This document shows positions 31,146 to 42,382 of a DNA stretch of 64,000 nt, in pieces (the first letter of the stretch is position 1; each line of letters starts with the position of its first letter). The notes beneath the pieces are model-generated. The model made no database searches, had not been told where the DNA came from, and saw only the letters and a list, made by a program, of their open reading frames with translations. This DNA comes from Bedellia somnulentella (lineage: Eukaryota > Arthropoda > Insecta > Lepidoptera > Bedelliidae): contig OY755182.1 in assembly GCA_963576735.1 (NCBI GenBank), forward strand, positions 4,278,001-4,342,000. The letters run 5' to 3'. Both the position numbers and the translations under genes were made by a program.

Positions 31146-32028
31146 TATGTGCTGTGTCTTGCTTTGTACGTGTAAAATGTTAAATAGCTATGGCTATAAA
31201 TGTGCTGTGTCGTCCTTTGTACGAATAAATGTTTTTTTTCTTCTGCTTCATCTTCTTATGTTGAAAAATACCTTGATTTTTTAGACTCCAGAGGCTTCAA
31301 CTACCATATGCTAGGATTTAGCTTTTATACGAGTATAAAGAAGTATATATTAATACCACACAATAAAAAAAACCTATGAATAGTCTGATATATGAAGTTT
31401 TTGCAGAATAAACACAATAGGTACCTGAATTGGACTCAGCACGTGCCAGGGTATAACAACATTAGGAGAGGTATAAGAAAGGTCAGGGGCTGCCAACAAT
31501 GACCATCTAATGATCAATATGGACGTTCTGTGGATACGTGCCGTTCAATACACATATTTTACGGATCTTGGAAATCTGTTATTTACTCGGAGAGGTATGA
31601 AAGTTTATCATCGTAGTAAATAAGGTAAAGTTCAATGTACCTTCGATCTGTATAAAGGAAAGTTTGTTTAAGGATGAAGTCACTGTTTGGCTTTTAAAAT
31701 GTTTGAAATATTCCTATTATAATTTTGTTATTTAACTACAAATATATTTTCCTTAAATTATCCTTAATTTAATTAGTTTTTCGACTGTGTTTATGTTCGC
31801 TTGGACTGCATTTTTTATATTATTTACATAAAATCTTATATCTACTATGTCCGACAAAAATTATTGCGAAGTTTTGTGATCATTCGGTTAAGCAGTTTGC
31901 ACAAAAACATAGCTAATGAACTCAAATTCGCATTTATGATATTAGTAAGGAAAGATTATCAACCCCCTAACTCGACAAAGCGAAATACAGTAAAAGAATA
32001 CTTACATTAAACATATAAAGTTTGCCCC
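31146..32028. other. Unassigned DNA
   Basis: Nothing recognised on either strand. Confidence 0.4.
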
Positions 32029-32640
32029 ATAAAATAATTTTTAACAAAAAGAAAACCGACTTCATAGAAAAACAACCGAAAATAAACAATCTAGTACTAA
32101 AAAGTACGAAATAAGTTTTTTTAATTGAATATGAGTACTGTGAATGATACCTTAGCAATTTCTTTACTCCACACGCGTCAGTTCAACCTACCTAAATCTT
32201 AAAATTCTCTTAAATTAATTTGTGAGCCGGTGCCAGCCTCGATGATAATTGATAATAAGAAGTGTGTATTTCGCACTTCATATACATGTAAAATGTAGGG
32301 TACCTTGTAGTTGTAGGGTAAATTGATTTTTGTACGTATTATCATTTAAAACGTTAGGCGATAGATATATATTGTTTTGATTGTAATAATCAGAGATAGA
32401 TAGCAGGGTGAATTTACTTTTGTTTGTCTGGCACCGACTCAAAAATTAATTTAAGAGAATTGTAATATTTAGGTAGGTTGAACTGACGCGTGTGGAATAA
32501 AGAAATTGCTGAGGTATCAATCACAGTACTCATATTCAATTAAAAAAACTTATTTCGTACTTTTTAGTACTAGATTGTTTATTTTCGGTTGTTTTTCCAA
32601 CTATGAAGTCGGTTTTCTTTTTGTTAAAAATTATTTTATT
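32029..32640. mobile_element. Palindromic element with ~210-bp arms
   Basis: The left arm (32029-32236) and right arm (32428-32640) are inverted copies, both carrying GAAGTCGGTTTTC, the GTACTAGATTGTTTATTTTCGG block and AATTAATTTAAGAGAATT in complementary orientation, around a 190-bp AT-rich loop. It fits a foldback-type or long-TIR non-autonomous transposon. No coding capacity and no certain target duplication. Confidence 0.85.
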
Positions 32641-32841
32641 TTACGAGTTTTAGAGATGGGTAGACCTGGCAAAGATGCCTCTCGGATGAGGAAGCGACAG
32701 TTACTGTATTATTCTTCGTATTTCCGGTATTTCTATTATAGTACGATATTAAATAGGCTCAACCATATGTAACCTTACATTGTTCTTAAAATCCTTCGAA
32801 AGGCGATGGTCTTCAATTCTATATCTCAAGAAAGACTCAAA

Positions 32842-33013
32842 AGCTCACGCCGAATATCCCTGAAGGGGTTAGCAGAGGTAGTAATACTTCTGAATATCAC
32901 GTGACATTGTCACCTGTTGTTCAGAGTACCCACGATTTATTAGGCAGTGTTCTCACGTTATACAGGGCAGGCCATTGGTGTTTTGAACAAATACACTGTC
33001 ACATAATTGTGAG
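32842..33013 (-). mobile_element. Family A SINE, headless
   Basis: CTCACGCCGAATATCCCTGA, CATCACGTGACATTGTCACC-like ATATCACGTGACATTGTCAC, then a decayed GGGCAGGCCATTGGTG segment. 3' half only. Confidence 0.75.
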
Positions 33014-33138
33014 TTTCGACAGTCCCCTCAATTTCCTGGGATGCCATCATCAGATCCTGGTCTCATGGTACTTTCTCGGTAACAATAACATAACAAAAGA
33101 AATGTTTAGTGAACCTGTACTTCTCTTCATAAAAGCTA

Positions 33139-33671
33139 CGAAGAGGAGTATAAATCTATATAGAATGTGGAAAGAACTGTTTCCTAATACCTAGTGATTG
33201 AGGATCCACACCTTCTATCATCAGCTCAGCAGCATAACAATATGATTTTCAGAAGCAAATGCCAATATAAGTTCAGAAAATATGTAAAACGCGTGTATGC
33301 CTATAAAATTTGAGGGTTCCCCTCGATTTCTCCAGGATCCCATCATCAGACCCTGATATCCTCATCATGGTACCAATCCGGGAGTATCTTCTTTCGAATA
33401 AAAAAATAAAAATCAAAATCGGTTCATAAATGGCAAAGTAATCGGCGAAGAGGAGTATAAATCTATATAGAATGTGGAAAGAACTGTTTCCTAATACCTA
33501 GTGATTGAGGATCCACACCTTCTATCATCAGCTCAGCAGCATAACAATATGATTTTCAGAAGCAAATGCCAATATAAGTTCAGAAAATATGTAAAACGCG
33601 GTACATTTGCCTATAAAATTTGAGGGTTCCCCTCGATTTCTCCAGGATCACATCATCAGACCCTGATATCC
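33139..33671. repeat. Two near-identical 0.22-kb units, period 307 bp
   Basis: Unit 1 is 33139-33361 and unit 2 is 33446-33671, differing by one substitution and a 3-4 base change. A diverged copy of the unit's distal part (TCCCCTCAATTTCC, CATCATCAGATCCTGG) precedes them at about 33015-33075, suggesting an older array. No coding sequence recognised. Confidence 0.85.
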
Positions 33672-33682
33672 ACATAAAAACT

Positions 33683-34005
33683 TCTATATACTTATAATAA
33701 ATCTGTAGAGAGGTCAATTCTGTACATGAAATATATTTTCAAAATAACTATCAGGTGGTGATTAGGGGTCGACACTGATGCCAAAAATGCAATCAGTAAA
33801 ATTTTTGTCTGTCTCTCTGTCTGTCTGTCTGTCTGTCGGTTTGTATGTTCCTTATGGAAACAAAAACTACTCGACGGATTTTAACGAAACTTGGTACAAT
33901 TATTTTCCATACTCCTGGGCAGGTTTTTGTATACTTTCCAGCAGAGTAGTAAAGGGGAATTTTGCGAAATTTTCGGAAAATGGGAGAAGTTACTACATTT
34001 TTTAA
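33683..34005 (+). mobile_element. Helitron family D, 5' portion
   Basis: It starts TCTATATACTTATAATAA after an A, then CTGTAGAGAGGTCAATTCTG, a GTCT-repeat, and AAACTACTCGACGGATTTTA. It matches the 5' 320 bp of the three long D copies and then diverges. Confidence 0.85.
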
Positions 34006-35153
34006 GCCACTGGATCCTCCACCAATACTCAATCAATTTATAATCATCTCGAAAGATATCCATGAAATTGAGTATTTTTATTCCGAACCCGAATCTTTTA
34101 ACCGTTTTGATTCTTAACTTTTTTAGAACTAAAATATAATCATTTCAAACTTTTCTATATCCATAATACGTTTAATTATAGAAAAACCCGGTAAACTTAG
34201 AAAAGGTTCTATTATTAAGTTGTGGGTTACTCAATTAGGTAGTTCCCAGTCCCCAGGCAACCCTGCTTTGATTAGTCGTTGTAAAGCACGCGGCATACGC
34301 GTTAGGGTTGGCACTGCGATCACTCAGTTCGCAGACGTAATTTTATTGAAAATTTAAATTTATATAAAAAAATATAATGTTTATTTGTAATGATAAAATA
34401 ATCGCTTTTCATTTGACGCATACGGATGTATATCAAAAAGATATAAAATGTATTTTTCTAAGTTTTATTTATCCGTCTGCTAATATCGGCTAACATCTCA
34501 AATAGATGGATCTATTTTAACTAGCAGATTACTGATAGAGGTTGAAGTTGGTAAATAATAACTTCGTGAGGAAACTAATGCAGCCTACTTAGGCCAACTC
34601 GCCATAGCCCAGACGCTGATCACGTTAGAACACTGTCTGGGCAAAACATGTATATATGCTCTGAATATTATGTAGCAAACTGAAGGATACAACTTCAGTT
34701 TTTCAGATGTATGTATGCTCAAAACGATGATAGTTAAAAGGTTTCTCAGCAGGCTAAGTGTGTACTGGAAATAAATAATTTAGAAACCAGTATAAGAAAA
34801 TTTACAAAGAACACCAACAGTCATAGTAAAAAAAACACAGCTTATTCAGTACTCCGATTTTATCAACCACATTTTTTTATTAATCGTTTAAATGTATGAT
34901 ATCCCTAACTAAGTAGTCATTGTCATCTCAACCGCCACTAACACAGTCTGCGCAGTTCCTAGCTGTAACGCTGTTTCCTGTTAACGTCGTTCGTCAAAAC
35001 GGAGTCGCTTTAATATCAGCTCAGCTATTCTGACATCACTAATTCGCGATTACGGAACTGACTCAATCTGATTAGCTTTGGTTTGGATGATCTTGGTATG
35101 AAATGTTTAAACTCTGTCATAGTATTTATCTCCGCTGCAAATACACACACTAC
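34006..35153. other. Unassigned DNA
   Basis: No gene. A possible decayed family A piece (GTGAGGAAACTAATGC; CATAGCCCAG; AACACTGTCTGGGCAAAAC) lies at about 34563-34650. Confidence 0.4.
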
Positions 35154-35405
35154 ACACATACATACTCACGAGTATATACTTACGGCTATAAATTGCTATA
35201 AGGAGTGGCTCGAGCTTCTGAATACGAAATGCCTCAGCCACTTTTGTTAGTTGAGTGGGGAAAATATTGTAAAAACAAAGGATTTCGGTGATGAGTCTCT
35301 AACCATTGCCCAAAAATCGCCGAAGAAGCCCTTATACCCTTAGTCGCCTCTTAAGAACACACACGAGCAGTAATAGGGTATTGCTATTCAACCGATCCTA
35401 CACGG
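35154..35405 (-). mobile_element. Family B element, full length, diverged
   Basis: ATACTTACGGCTATAAATTG, CCTCAGCCACTTTTGTTAG, CTTAGTCGCCTCTTAAG and a 5' end at CGATCCTACACGGG. Confidence 0.8.
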
Positions 35406-35665
35406 GAACCCTAAAGACACCTCTAAAATGACAGAGTTTTACAATCATAGCTCTCCCAAAAAGTTTTCATAGTTTTGCTCTCAGCTTGAAACATATAAAA
35501 CCGAATAAAACATAACAAGTAAAAAGGGTGATATCTGTCTCCAGCAACTTGAAATGAAGACCTAATTTCATTAATACACATGTATTGGCTTAGAATAGGA
35601 TGAAGTAACTGTTGGACGCAATGGCCACAGCCGTATTACAATTTTATGTTACACACATACGTATA

Positions 35666-35988
35666 TATTGATAGCTCAGTGGGTAGAACACCGGTCGACA
35701 TGTTAAAAGACATAAATGTGGTTAATTTTTCATGGTTGTTAACGGTGAGGGAAAACATCGTGAGGAGCCCACATGGCTGAGTTGTACTTAGTCATGTGAC
35801 AATGTATTCGTACAAAACGGCGATAGGCCTGCCCCCTATCACGTGAGTACACTGTCCATGCAAAACGTGGGTACTCTGAACACCAGGTGACAAAGTCACG
35901 TGATGTTCAGAAGTATTAGTACCTCTGCCAATCCCCTCGGGGATATTCGGCGTGAACGTTTATGTTTTATGTTATTTTAATATGTTTT
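35666..35988 (+). mobile_element. Family A SINE with target duplication
   Basis: The head has GATAGCTCAGTGGGTAGAAC, followed by a shortened B-box region, the complete body and the TCTGCCAATCCCCTCGGGG end. ACATACGTATA is repeated at 35655-35665 and 35989-35999; the right copy is also the tail of a minus-strand family B element, so the SINE landed in that tail. Confidence 0.85.
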
Positions 35989-36200
35989 ACATACGTATAC
36001 TCATGGCTATAAATCCCTAGAAAGGGTACACGGAGCTAAGGAATTAAAAATTCCTCTGCCATATTTTGAAGGTGATAGGGGAGAATATAGTAGAAATATG
36101 ATTGGTGATGAGTCTCTAACCGCATCGCCCAAAAACCACTCTACGTCTCTTACGACATCCGAGGGTAGAAAGAGGTCCTGACACTCTATGTCGGCAATAA
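35989..36200 (-). mobile_element. Family B element
   Basis: GTATACTCATGGCTATAAAT, AATTCCTCTGCCATATTTTG and CCGCATCGCCCAAAAACCAC, to a decayed 5' end near ACTCTATGTCGGC. Confidence 0.8.
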
Positions 36201-36238
36201 ACAGCAACTTTAACCTATTTTTTATAAAATACATCTCT

Positions 36239-36848
36239 CCCAGTTCTGCTTTACCGGTTCATTCGATTTGCACAACATGAGCTGGACTTAACTTTCAGTT
36301 TCAAACAGAACAAAGATTAATGTTGTAAAATAGAACCTTATCTATACCTAGTATGTTCATATATCTTTATTGGTTTCTTTTACGTTTTTGTTTTTTTTTG
36401 TTTTGTTATTTTGATACTTCTATTACTGTGTTGTGTCGGTTTAGAATAGCACTACCCCATTTCTTCCCGTGGGTATTTGTAAGAGGCGGCTAAGGGTATT
36501 GGGGCATTTTAAGTGACTTTTGGGCGATGTGGTCACAATTACAATTTTATCTTATGTTTTATATATCACACATTTCTCCACGTTCTATCACACAGTCTCG
36601 TCACTCAATAAATCGAAGGTACTACCCAGTTTGTAACGTCCTACTTGTCGCAGTCCGAGACGGGTGTATTCCAACTTTGCGATGCTGTTAACAACTTTGT
36701 ACTGGGCTTACCCCAGTTCTGCTTTACCGGTTCATTCGATTTGCACGACATGAGCTGGGCTTTACTTTGAGTTTCAAATAGAACAATAATTAATGTTGTA
36801 AAGTAGAAACTTATCTAGTAAGTTCGTATATCTTTATTGTTTTTGACG
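36239..36848. repeat. Local direct duplication of about 135 bp
   Basis: Copy 1 (about 36239-36380) and copy 2 (36712-36848) share CCCAGTTCTGCTTTACCGG, TTCATTCGATTTGCAC and CATATATCTTTATTG-like segments, 470 bp apart. The DNA between holds a family B 5' fragment and unassigned sequence. Confidence 0.8.
36428..36537 (+). mobile_element. Family B 5' fragment
   Basis: TGTGTTGTGTCGGTTTAGAA, CCATTTCTTCCCGTGGGT and TTTTGGGCGATGTGG; ends abruptly after about 110 bp. Its CCCGTGGGT and CTAAGGG variants are closer to the LINE 5' end than most B copies. Confidence 0.8.
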
Positions 36849-37043
36849 TGACAACGTCTTAAATTAGTTTGCGGCTGGGAGTCACTTATGAAAAAGTGTA
36901 ACGCCCGGTAACGTTACGATGAGTCACCGAACGAGAGAGGCCCGCCGAATGCCTTGCAAATGAAATCTTCGCCCGTAAAACAGACTTTATTTACTTACAT
37001 ACATACATATACACTTATGGATTCAGATATGACGGACTTTCTT

Positions 37044-37160
37044 ATTACATACGTACATATCCCTCCCCTTACGGCTTTAAATTCCAAAAATGTGTTAGGC
37101 AGAGTACTTTTGTAATTTGGGTGTTGAAAAGGTTGTAAAATATGTCACCAGCAACATGAA
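37044..37160 (-). mobile_element. Family B fragment, decayed
   Basis: TACATATCCC, CTTACGGCTTTAAATTCC, TTAGGCAGAG and GGTTGTAAAATATG suggest an old minus-strand copy. Confidence 0.4.
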
Positions 37161-37224
37161 ACAAAAATATCTTAAAAAAGTTCAAAACCATGATCATCTT
37201 TTAAAACATCCACAGGATTAATTA

Positions 37225-38295
37225 AGTAGCTCACGAATTGTTTCCAAGATTGATTATAAATCACTGCCGCCTGTTTTATTTGATGGCACATCCATTCCTT
37301 TCAGCGCTGCTGTAAAAAACCTTGGTGTGATGATAGATAGCACCTTATCTTGGGTGCCGCAACTAGAATTAGTAAGCCGGAGGCTGTTTGCGTCAGCAGG
37401 GTCCCTCAGGAGGCTACGTAACTTTCTCCCTACTGCTACCAAAACTGCATTAGCCCAATCTCTTGATTATGCTGAAACCTGCTGTCTCGATCTAACTGGA
37501 GATCAACTGAACAAACTTGAGCGCTTACAAAATTTATGTATAAGGTTTATTTTCGGACTGTGTAAATATGACCATGTCTCTGCGTACCGCAATAAACTTC
37601 AGTGGCTTCCAATTCGTCTCCGCCGAAATGCACATACTCTGTCTCTCCTGTACTCTATCTTGTTTAATCCTGCCACCCCCTCTTACCTTAAAGGGCGTTT
37701 CCAATTCCTTCACTCTTCACATGACCTCAATCTGCGTTCTTACCACAATCTTTTGTTTACCGTCCAGGCTGTACAACTATGGAACGGTCTTCCTGTAGAG
37801 GTGCGATTAGCCAAGTCTCTCCCTATTTTCAAGAACATGGTAAAACAACACTTCCTCTCCGAAACACTATAATATTATTTGTGTTGCATACAAAAGTTTA
37901 TATATTCTATTATACATGTCGTAAAATGTATATATGTATTTTATTTAAAAATCTTAATATATATTGCATATATATTATATTTATTAAATATTATTTATTT
38001 TATGGAATACTATATGTAAGTGTGTCAGAACTTAATAAATATTTAGTAATATTTATAATAGATCAATAATAGTTTGATGAATAATTTTAGTTTTGAAGCA
38101 AATCAGTTTAATTTATTGGACATCTACCGAACAAGTTTTTTATCCAGCAAATCTTTCCATTCTTGGGTTGTCTGGAAGAGATCACTCTTAGTGATAAGAC
38201 CGCCAGTTGTACTTTGGCTTTTGTACCGATATTTTTTTTTATAATTGTTGTTTTTTTTTGGGATGTACAATAAAGAGTTTTATTATTATTATTTA
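37225..38295 (+). mobile_element. CR1-like LINE, 5'-truncated copy
   Basis: It carries the C-terminal third of a reverse-transcriptase protein and the whole 3'UTR. The UTR ends with a hairpin region near 38173-38210 (AGAGATCACTCTTAGTGATA), then TGTACAATAAAGAGTT and an ATT-repeat tail. The minus-strand copy at 49118-50515 is the better preserved relative. Confidence 0.85.
37234..37872 (+). pseudogene. CR1-like LINE reverse transcriptase, C-terminal fragment
   Basis: Homologous to the minus-strand protein at 49506-50515 from its RIDYKSLPPVLFDG segment to the C-terminus. Shared landmarks are NLGVMIDSTLSWVPQLE, GSLRRLRNFLPTATKTALAQ, LDYAETCCLDL, LQWLPIRLRRNAHTLSLLYS and WNGLPVEVRLAKSLP. Two in-frame deletions remove about five residues before LDYAE and about 14 residues before VQAVQLW. 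The catalytic motifs lie upstream of the truncation, so the fragment is inactive. Confidence 0.85.
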
Positions 38296-38339
38296 TTTGG
38301 TATCTTTTAGATTCTCGCCTCTCCATGGCTGAAAAAGAA

Positions 38340-38455
38340 AATATAAAATTTTAATGGGAGAGGCGGTACTCCCCGACAAGAGCACAGTCGGTCGGGGTCA
38401 GGGAATCAGTTTCAAGAACCGACGGACAATTATTATTATTATTATTAATTTTATC
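38340..38455 (+). mobile_element. Retroelement 3' end with ATT-repeat tail
   Basis: GGCGGTACTCCCCGACAAG, GTCGGGGTCAGGGAATC and ACCGACGGACAATTATTATT form a short unit ending in ATT repeats, the sort of 3' terminus left by a CR1/L2-type LINE. Family not confirmed. Confidence 0.4.
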
Positions 38456-38730
38456 CTTAGCCAATAATACACAATTATTTCTAGTGTGCAAAATAATACA
38501 GTCCATTTATATAAATTGAAACAAATGTTTTTTTAAGACTTTCACGATTTCACATTAAAATTAAAGCAACTATTGATATTCGGATATTTCAATCACGTTT
38601 TATTACATAGTTTTTTAAAGTTTATTTATATAAAACCCGATATTAGCTCCTTTTGGAACTTATAGCCGTGAGTATGGGTGTCTGCATGTTATTTTAAGTG
38701 TTCATCAACTATATGATCTGCCAAGTATTA

Positions 38731-38940
38731 ACATACATACGTACATATACTCATGGCTATAAATCCCTAAAGGGGTAGCCAGAAATTCCTCAGCCTCTTT
38801 TTTAAGCAAAAATATGGTAAATAAAGGTTGTTGATGATGGGTCTCCAAACGCATCGCCCAAAAATTCCTAAAAGCCCCAATACCGTTAGTCGCCTCTTTC
38901 GTTCACCCATCGGAAGAAATGGGCTACCCCTACTGCTATA
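38731..38940 (-). mobile_element. Family B element
   Basis: ACGTACATATACTCATGGC, AGGGGTAGCCAG, CGCATCGCCCAAAAATTCC and CCGTTAGTCGCCTC. About 25 bp is deleted near the 3' CTCTGG region. A separate 3' tip (GGAACTTATAGCCGTGAGTA) is at about 38655-38675. Confidence 0.85.
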
Positions 38941-39423
38941 ACACAACACAACCCACAACACAGCAAACTATTTACTACAAATATTTCTGACATATATCAA
39001 AAACGTCTCTAGCAATATAACGTAGCATACCTCTAGTGAACTGCCAATAAAATAAACGCTCTTAATTCAGAACGCTCCAACGCTGCACTGCAATTTCGAA
39101 CGTTCGGATTTCAAAAACACAGAACTGACGTAATTGGCAGCATTCAAATGGGCAAACAGCAAATTACTTGATTACGGTATTACGAGAACAGTCAAACAAT
39201 TAATTGAACAGGCGTGGATTGGCCGAACTGATTACATGCAGCTAAAATGTTTGCGCGGACTATACCTTACTAGTGGAGTGCGGGGTTTTATCGAAATAAA
39301 TGTTTATTATAAGTCTATGGCCGATACTCACCACAAATCTATTTAATATAACGTAACAACTATTTAATAGATAGTACGTAGTTGGAATAATGCGTTCATT
39401 CTGTCTCTGAAATTGTAATAATC
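38941..39423. other. Unassigned DNA
   Basis: Nothing recognised. Confidence 0.4.
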
Positions 39424-39576
39424 TATATGTCACCGGAAAATAACAAGATACGTAAGTTTATCAATTTACTAGGAAGTTTACAAACTTTCGTAGGATTCTA
39501 AACGAGAGATAAATCGTATTATTTTACGTCTACATTTGCGTAAATTTCGGTCGTCGTTATTTTCCGGTGACATATA
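39424..39576. mobile_element. 153-bp MITE with 21-bp perfect terminal inverted repeats
   Basis: The ends TATATGTCACCGGAAAATAA(C) at 39424-39444 and its exact complement at 39556-39576 enclose 111 bp of non-coding DNA. TA dinucleotides at the edges suit a Tc1/mariner-type MITE, but the target duplication is ambiguous because the ends are AT-only. Confidence 0.8.
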
Positions 39577-40371
39577 CATATAATAAATCTATAGAAAAGT
39601 CATTTTTGTACATTGAAGAAATTGAAAAAAAAATAGCCAGCGTGTGAACAGATAAGTAACAGAACTCATTTCCATCATTTTTTCAATTTTTGTCTGTTTG
39701 TCTGTTTATATGTTTGTTTGTGCGCACATCACCTAAAATCTACGAATTCAATGCTGAAAATGTTTATATACAAAAATTATACGTAACTTGAGGTATAACT
39801 TAGTTTTTGATTCTTCGAAATCGGTTCACTCTATCAAAAGATATGATTAATTTTGTGAGTTCAAGAAGAAAAATATTACGTTACGCAATTCAGTATAGTA
39901 CTTGCAACGACATCTTAAGTCCAAATATAGAACTAATGTTGATAGTTGGAATCCAAAGTCAGATAGATGGCGTTGTGCAAAAATAAAATAAAGAACCAAA
40001 ATAAAATAAAGCAAAAATAAAATTTGCATTTTTTTAGCCCCTTTAACCCCTTATTTTAAAGTCGGTTAAAGTAATAGAAGCTACAGGAAACAAGCAAGAC
40101 GAAATTAATACAAGCTGCCAATGTCAAGTGAATTTTCCGACTATGAAAATAACTAAAATGCTTTTAAATATTATCTTTACTTAGTTTCTTAAATTAGGCT
40201 TATTAATATTAATATATTATGTAAATAGTCTGCCTATTAATAAATCCAATTTGGTGAGCAGAATTTTGAAATTCTTAGCTATTCTTCAAATGCACGTCAC
40301 TTCACAACCAGTTTTCGTGAACGTTTATAATAAAAAACTGAATTTTGGTCTACATTAAACACCAAACCTCT

Positions 40372-40605
40372 CTGGCTTCGTTTACATCCATCAATCTTTT
40401 CATACATGCTCTTTTATTCTTCATACTGCGGACACCTGCCTTTTTGAGCACGTTTTCTATTTGATCCAAATGTGTCCTCCGAGGTCGTCCTCTACTAACA
40501 TTACCTTCCACATTGGCGATAAAAAACGTGTAAAGTACAAAGTGGCGATCGATAGTCTCTGCCTACCCCAATGGGAACTAACGGCGTGAGAATATGTATG
40601 TATGT
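40372..40605. mobile_element. LINE 3' fragment with internal inversion (twin-priming type)
   Basis: Positions 40372-40515 carry the LINE 3' coding region on the minus strand (CTTTTTGAGCACG, GGTCGTCCTCTACTAAC). After a 15-base junction, 40531-40605 carries the very 3' end on the plus strand (GTGGCGATCGATAGTC, CCTACCCCAATGGG, ATGT tail). ATTAAACA is repeated at 40364-40371 and 40606-40613. The two halves are adjacent in an intact LINE. Confidence 0.85.
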
Positions 40606-40712
40606 ATTAAACATCAGAAACATAAGACATCTTTTAAGTTCTACTTTTTTAAACACTAAAATGATGTAGTGACCTTAGTGACTAACCTTAATTTTGTTAT
40701 ATTTGCACATTA

Positions 40713-40920
40713 TACATACATATACTCACGACTATAAATCCCTAGAAGGGGTAGCCAGAGCTAAGGAATTAGAAATTCCTCAGCCACTTTTGGAAAATTG
40801 AGTGGGGAAAAGATGGCCCAAAAATCCCTTAAAAACCTCCAATACCGTTAGTCGCCTCTTACGTACATCCACCGGAAGAAATGGGGTAGTGCTATTCTAA
40901 GCCGACACTACACAGCTATT
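40713..40920 (-). mobile_element. Family B element with internal deletion
   Basis: ATACTCACGACTATAAATCC to CCGACACTACACAGC at the 5' end. The block between AAAAGATGG and CCCAAAAATCCC lacks about 40 bp (the CTCCAACCGCATCG segment). Confidence 0.9.
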
Positions 40921-41640
40921 ACAGTGCATATTATGCCACTGATAAATCGATTTAATTCAATGTATTATCATTATCATAGTACAACCAACAACCGTAAACC
41001 CTAATAATAGTAAAGTGCCTTTTTTGAGCGGTTTTATTTAGCTTACCCCGTTTGTTTTATTCTTTCTTGAGTGAAATTTAGTAATTTAAATTTCACCCCC
41101 TTCCTGTCAACCGGTTAATACTTCTTTTCGGAAGGAAAAGACGTGATGAGCTCGAAGCAAAGAGTAATGAGCTCAAGGCCCGACCACCTGCGGCTTTCAA
41201 TAATAACTACCTATATATTGGAGGGTTACTGATTTTTCAACATACGTCATAGAACATTTGTCGGAAAGATTGGCTATGTCAGTCACATGACAGCACATGA
41301 ACACACTCTTATTAGCCGGATACCAGAAGTTGCTGTGGTCGAAATCGGGTGGGATTGATATATGATCTATATGCAAAATTCCGAAGTGTTAAAAACAAAA
41401 GGGCTTTATAAATATATTGATGCATTATGCAGCCCTGCTAGGATCGTACAAGGTAGCGGTCTATAATCTTTGGCTAACCCTGTAACTGTATCTAAATATA
41501 CACTAATTCAAATGAGATACACACAGTTACGATAATGGCTACTGTAATTAATTAAATATCATTATGAAATACTCAATAGTTCCTACATCACAATAAGTGT
41601 CCGCATTAGATTTCATTGGTTCTTTATTTTATTTCAAAAA
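40921..41640. other. Unassigned DNA with a LINE 3' remnant
   Basis: A decayed LINE 3' end (CTAGGATCGTACAAGGTAGC, TTGGCTAACCC) is at about 41438-41482; otherwise nothing recognised. Confidence 0.4.
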
Positions 41641-41954
41641 GGTGATATACTTTTAACTAAACGACGTTTTTTTGTTCTCGACAATCACGCGAACGAAGTC
41701 GCGGGCACAGCTAGTATGGTCAATAATATTTTTTATAGCCAAAAGAATAAGCGTCTTAGATCCTCTGCACGCCGTTTCTGGCAAGCTTTGTTTTGTCCTT
41801 CAATGTATGGAGTGTATAAGTTGTTTCTAGGGGTCTACTTTTCAAATCTCCAACATTAAAATCATCCGTACCTCTTCTAACTACTAGTAAATTATAGTCG
41901 TGTCGCATTCACCGCTTCAAAGGTCACACTAAGTTTGTAATTCATGTGCAGTAC

Positions 41955-42382
41955 AATAGGCTATTTGACTAAGTTTTGAAAACTATCTTACGGTGTTAAT
42001 TTGTTTGTAAGGAGCCCTAAAAAAATATTTTTCTGTCTTCATTTTAGCTATTTTATTAAAAATTCGAAAAAGTAAATGCAATATTCAAATGTGCCGCGAA
42101 AACGCGAATTTAAGTAATATGGCGGCTGTAGCACAAATGACGTCAATTCCGCATTAAACACCCATGAGCGAAGCGATAAACAGTCTGTTTATGCGCGATC
42201 TACGACATTATAGAAATAGCCAATCACGGTCGTTTTTAGTCACGTGGCAGTTGCATCATAAATAAATTAGTGAAATAATGCAATATTTTTATCTCGCATT
42301 ATTACATATTGCTCCAAAAAAGAAATATTAAGACTAATTAAATAAAAGAAATGTATATTTTATTACAGTCAAATAGCCTATT
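41955..42382. mobile_element. 428-bp MITE with 16-bp perfect terminal inverted repeats
   Basis: AATAGGCTATTTGACT at 41955-41970 is exactly complementary to 42367-42382. The interior is non-coding. Flanks are AC and AT, so the target duplication is unclear. Confidence 0.75.

Larger units (their letters stand above)
39573..41714 (+). mobile_element. Probable Helitron (family H) with nested insertions
   Basis: The left end (CATATAATAAATCTATAG, TTTTTGTACATTGAAG, GTCTGTTTGTCTG) resembles the 5' region of the Helitron at 54842-56330. At 41690-41714 ACGAAGTCGCGGGCACAGCTAG ends in CTAG with a following T, a Helitron-type 3' end (longest part GTCGCGGGCACAGCTAG). The span includes an inverted LINE insertion and a family B element. 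That both ends belong to one element is inferred. Confidence 0.45.

Noticed and set aside
33778..34063. Small open frames over the GTCT repeats (SVCLSVCL-type, DRQTDRQ-type)
   Set aside because: Low-complexity translation of the Helitron microsatellite.
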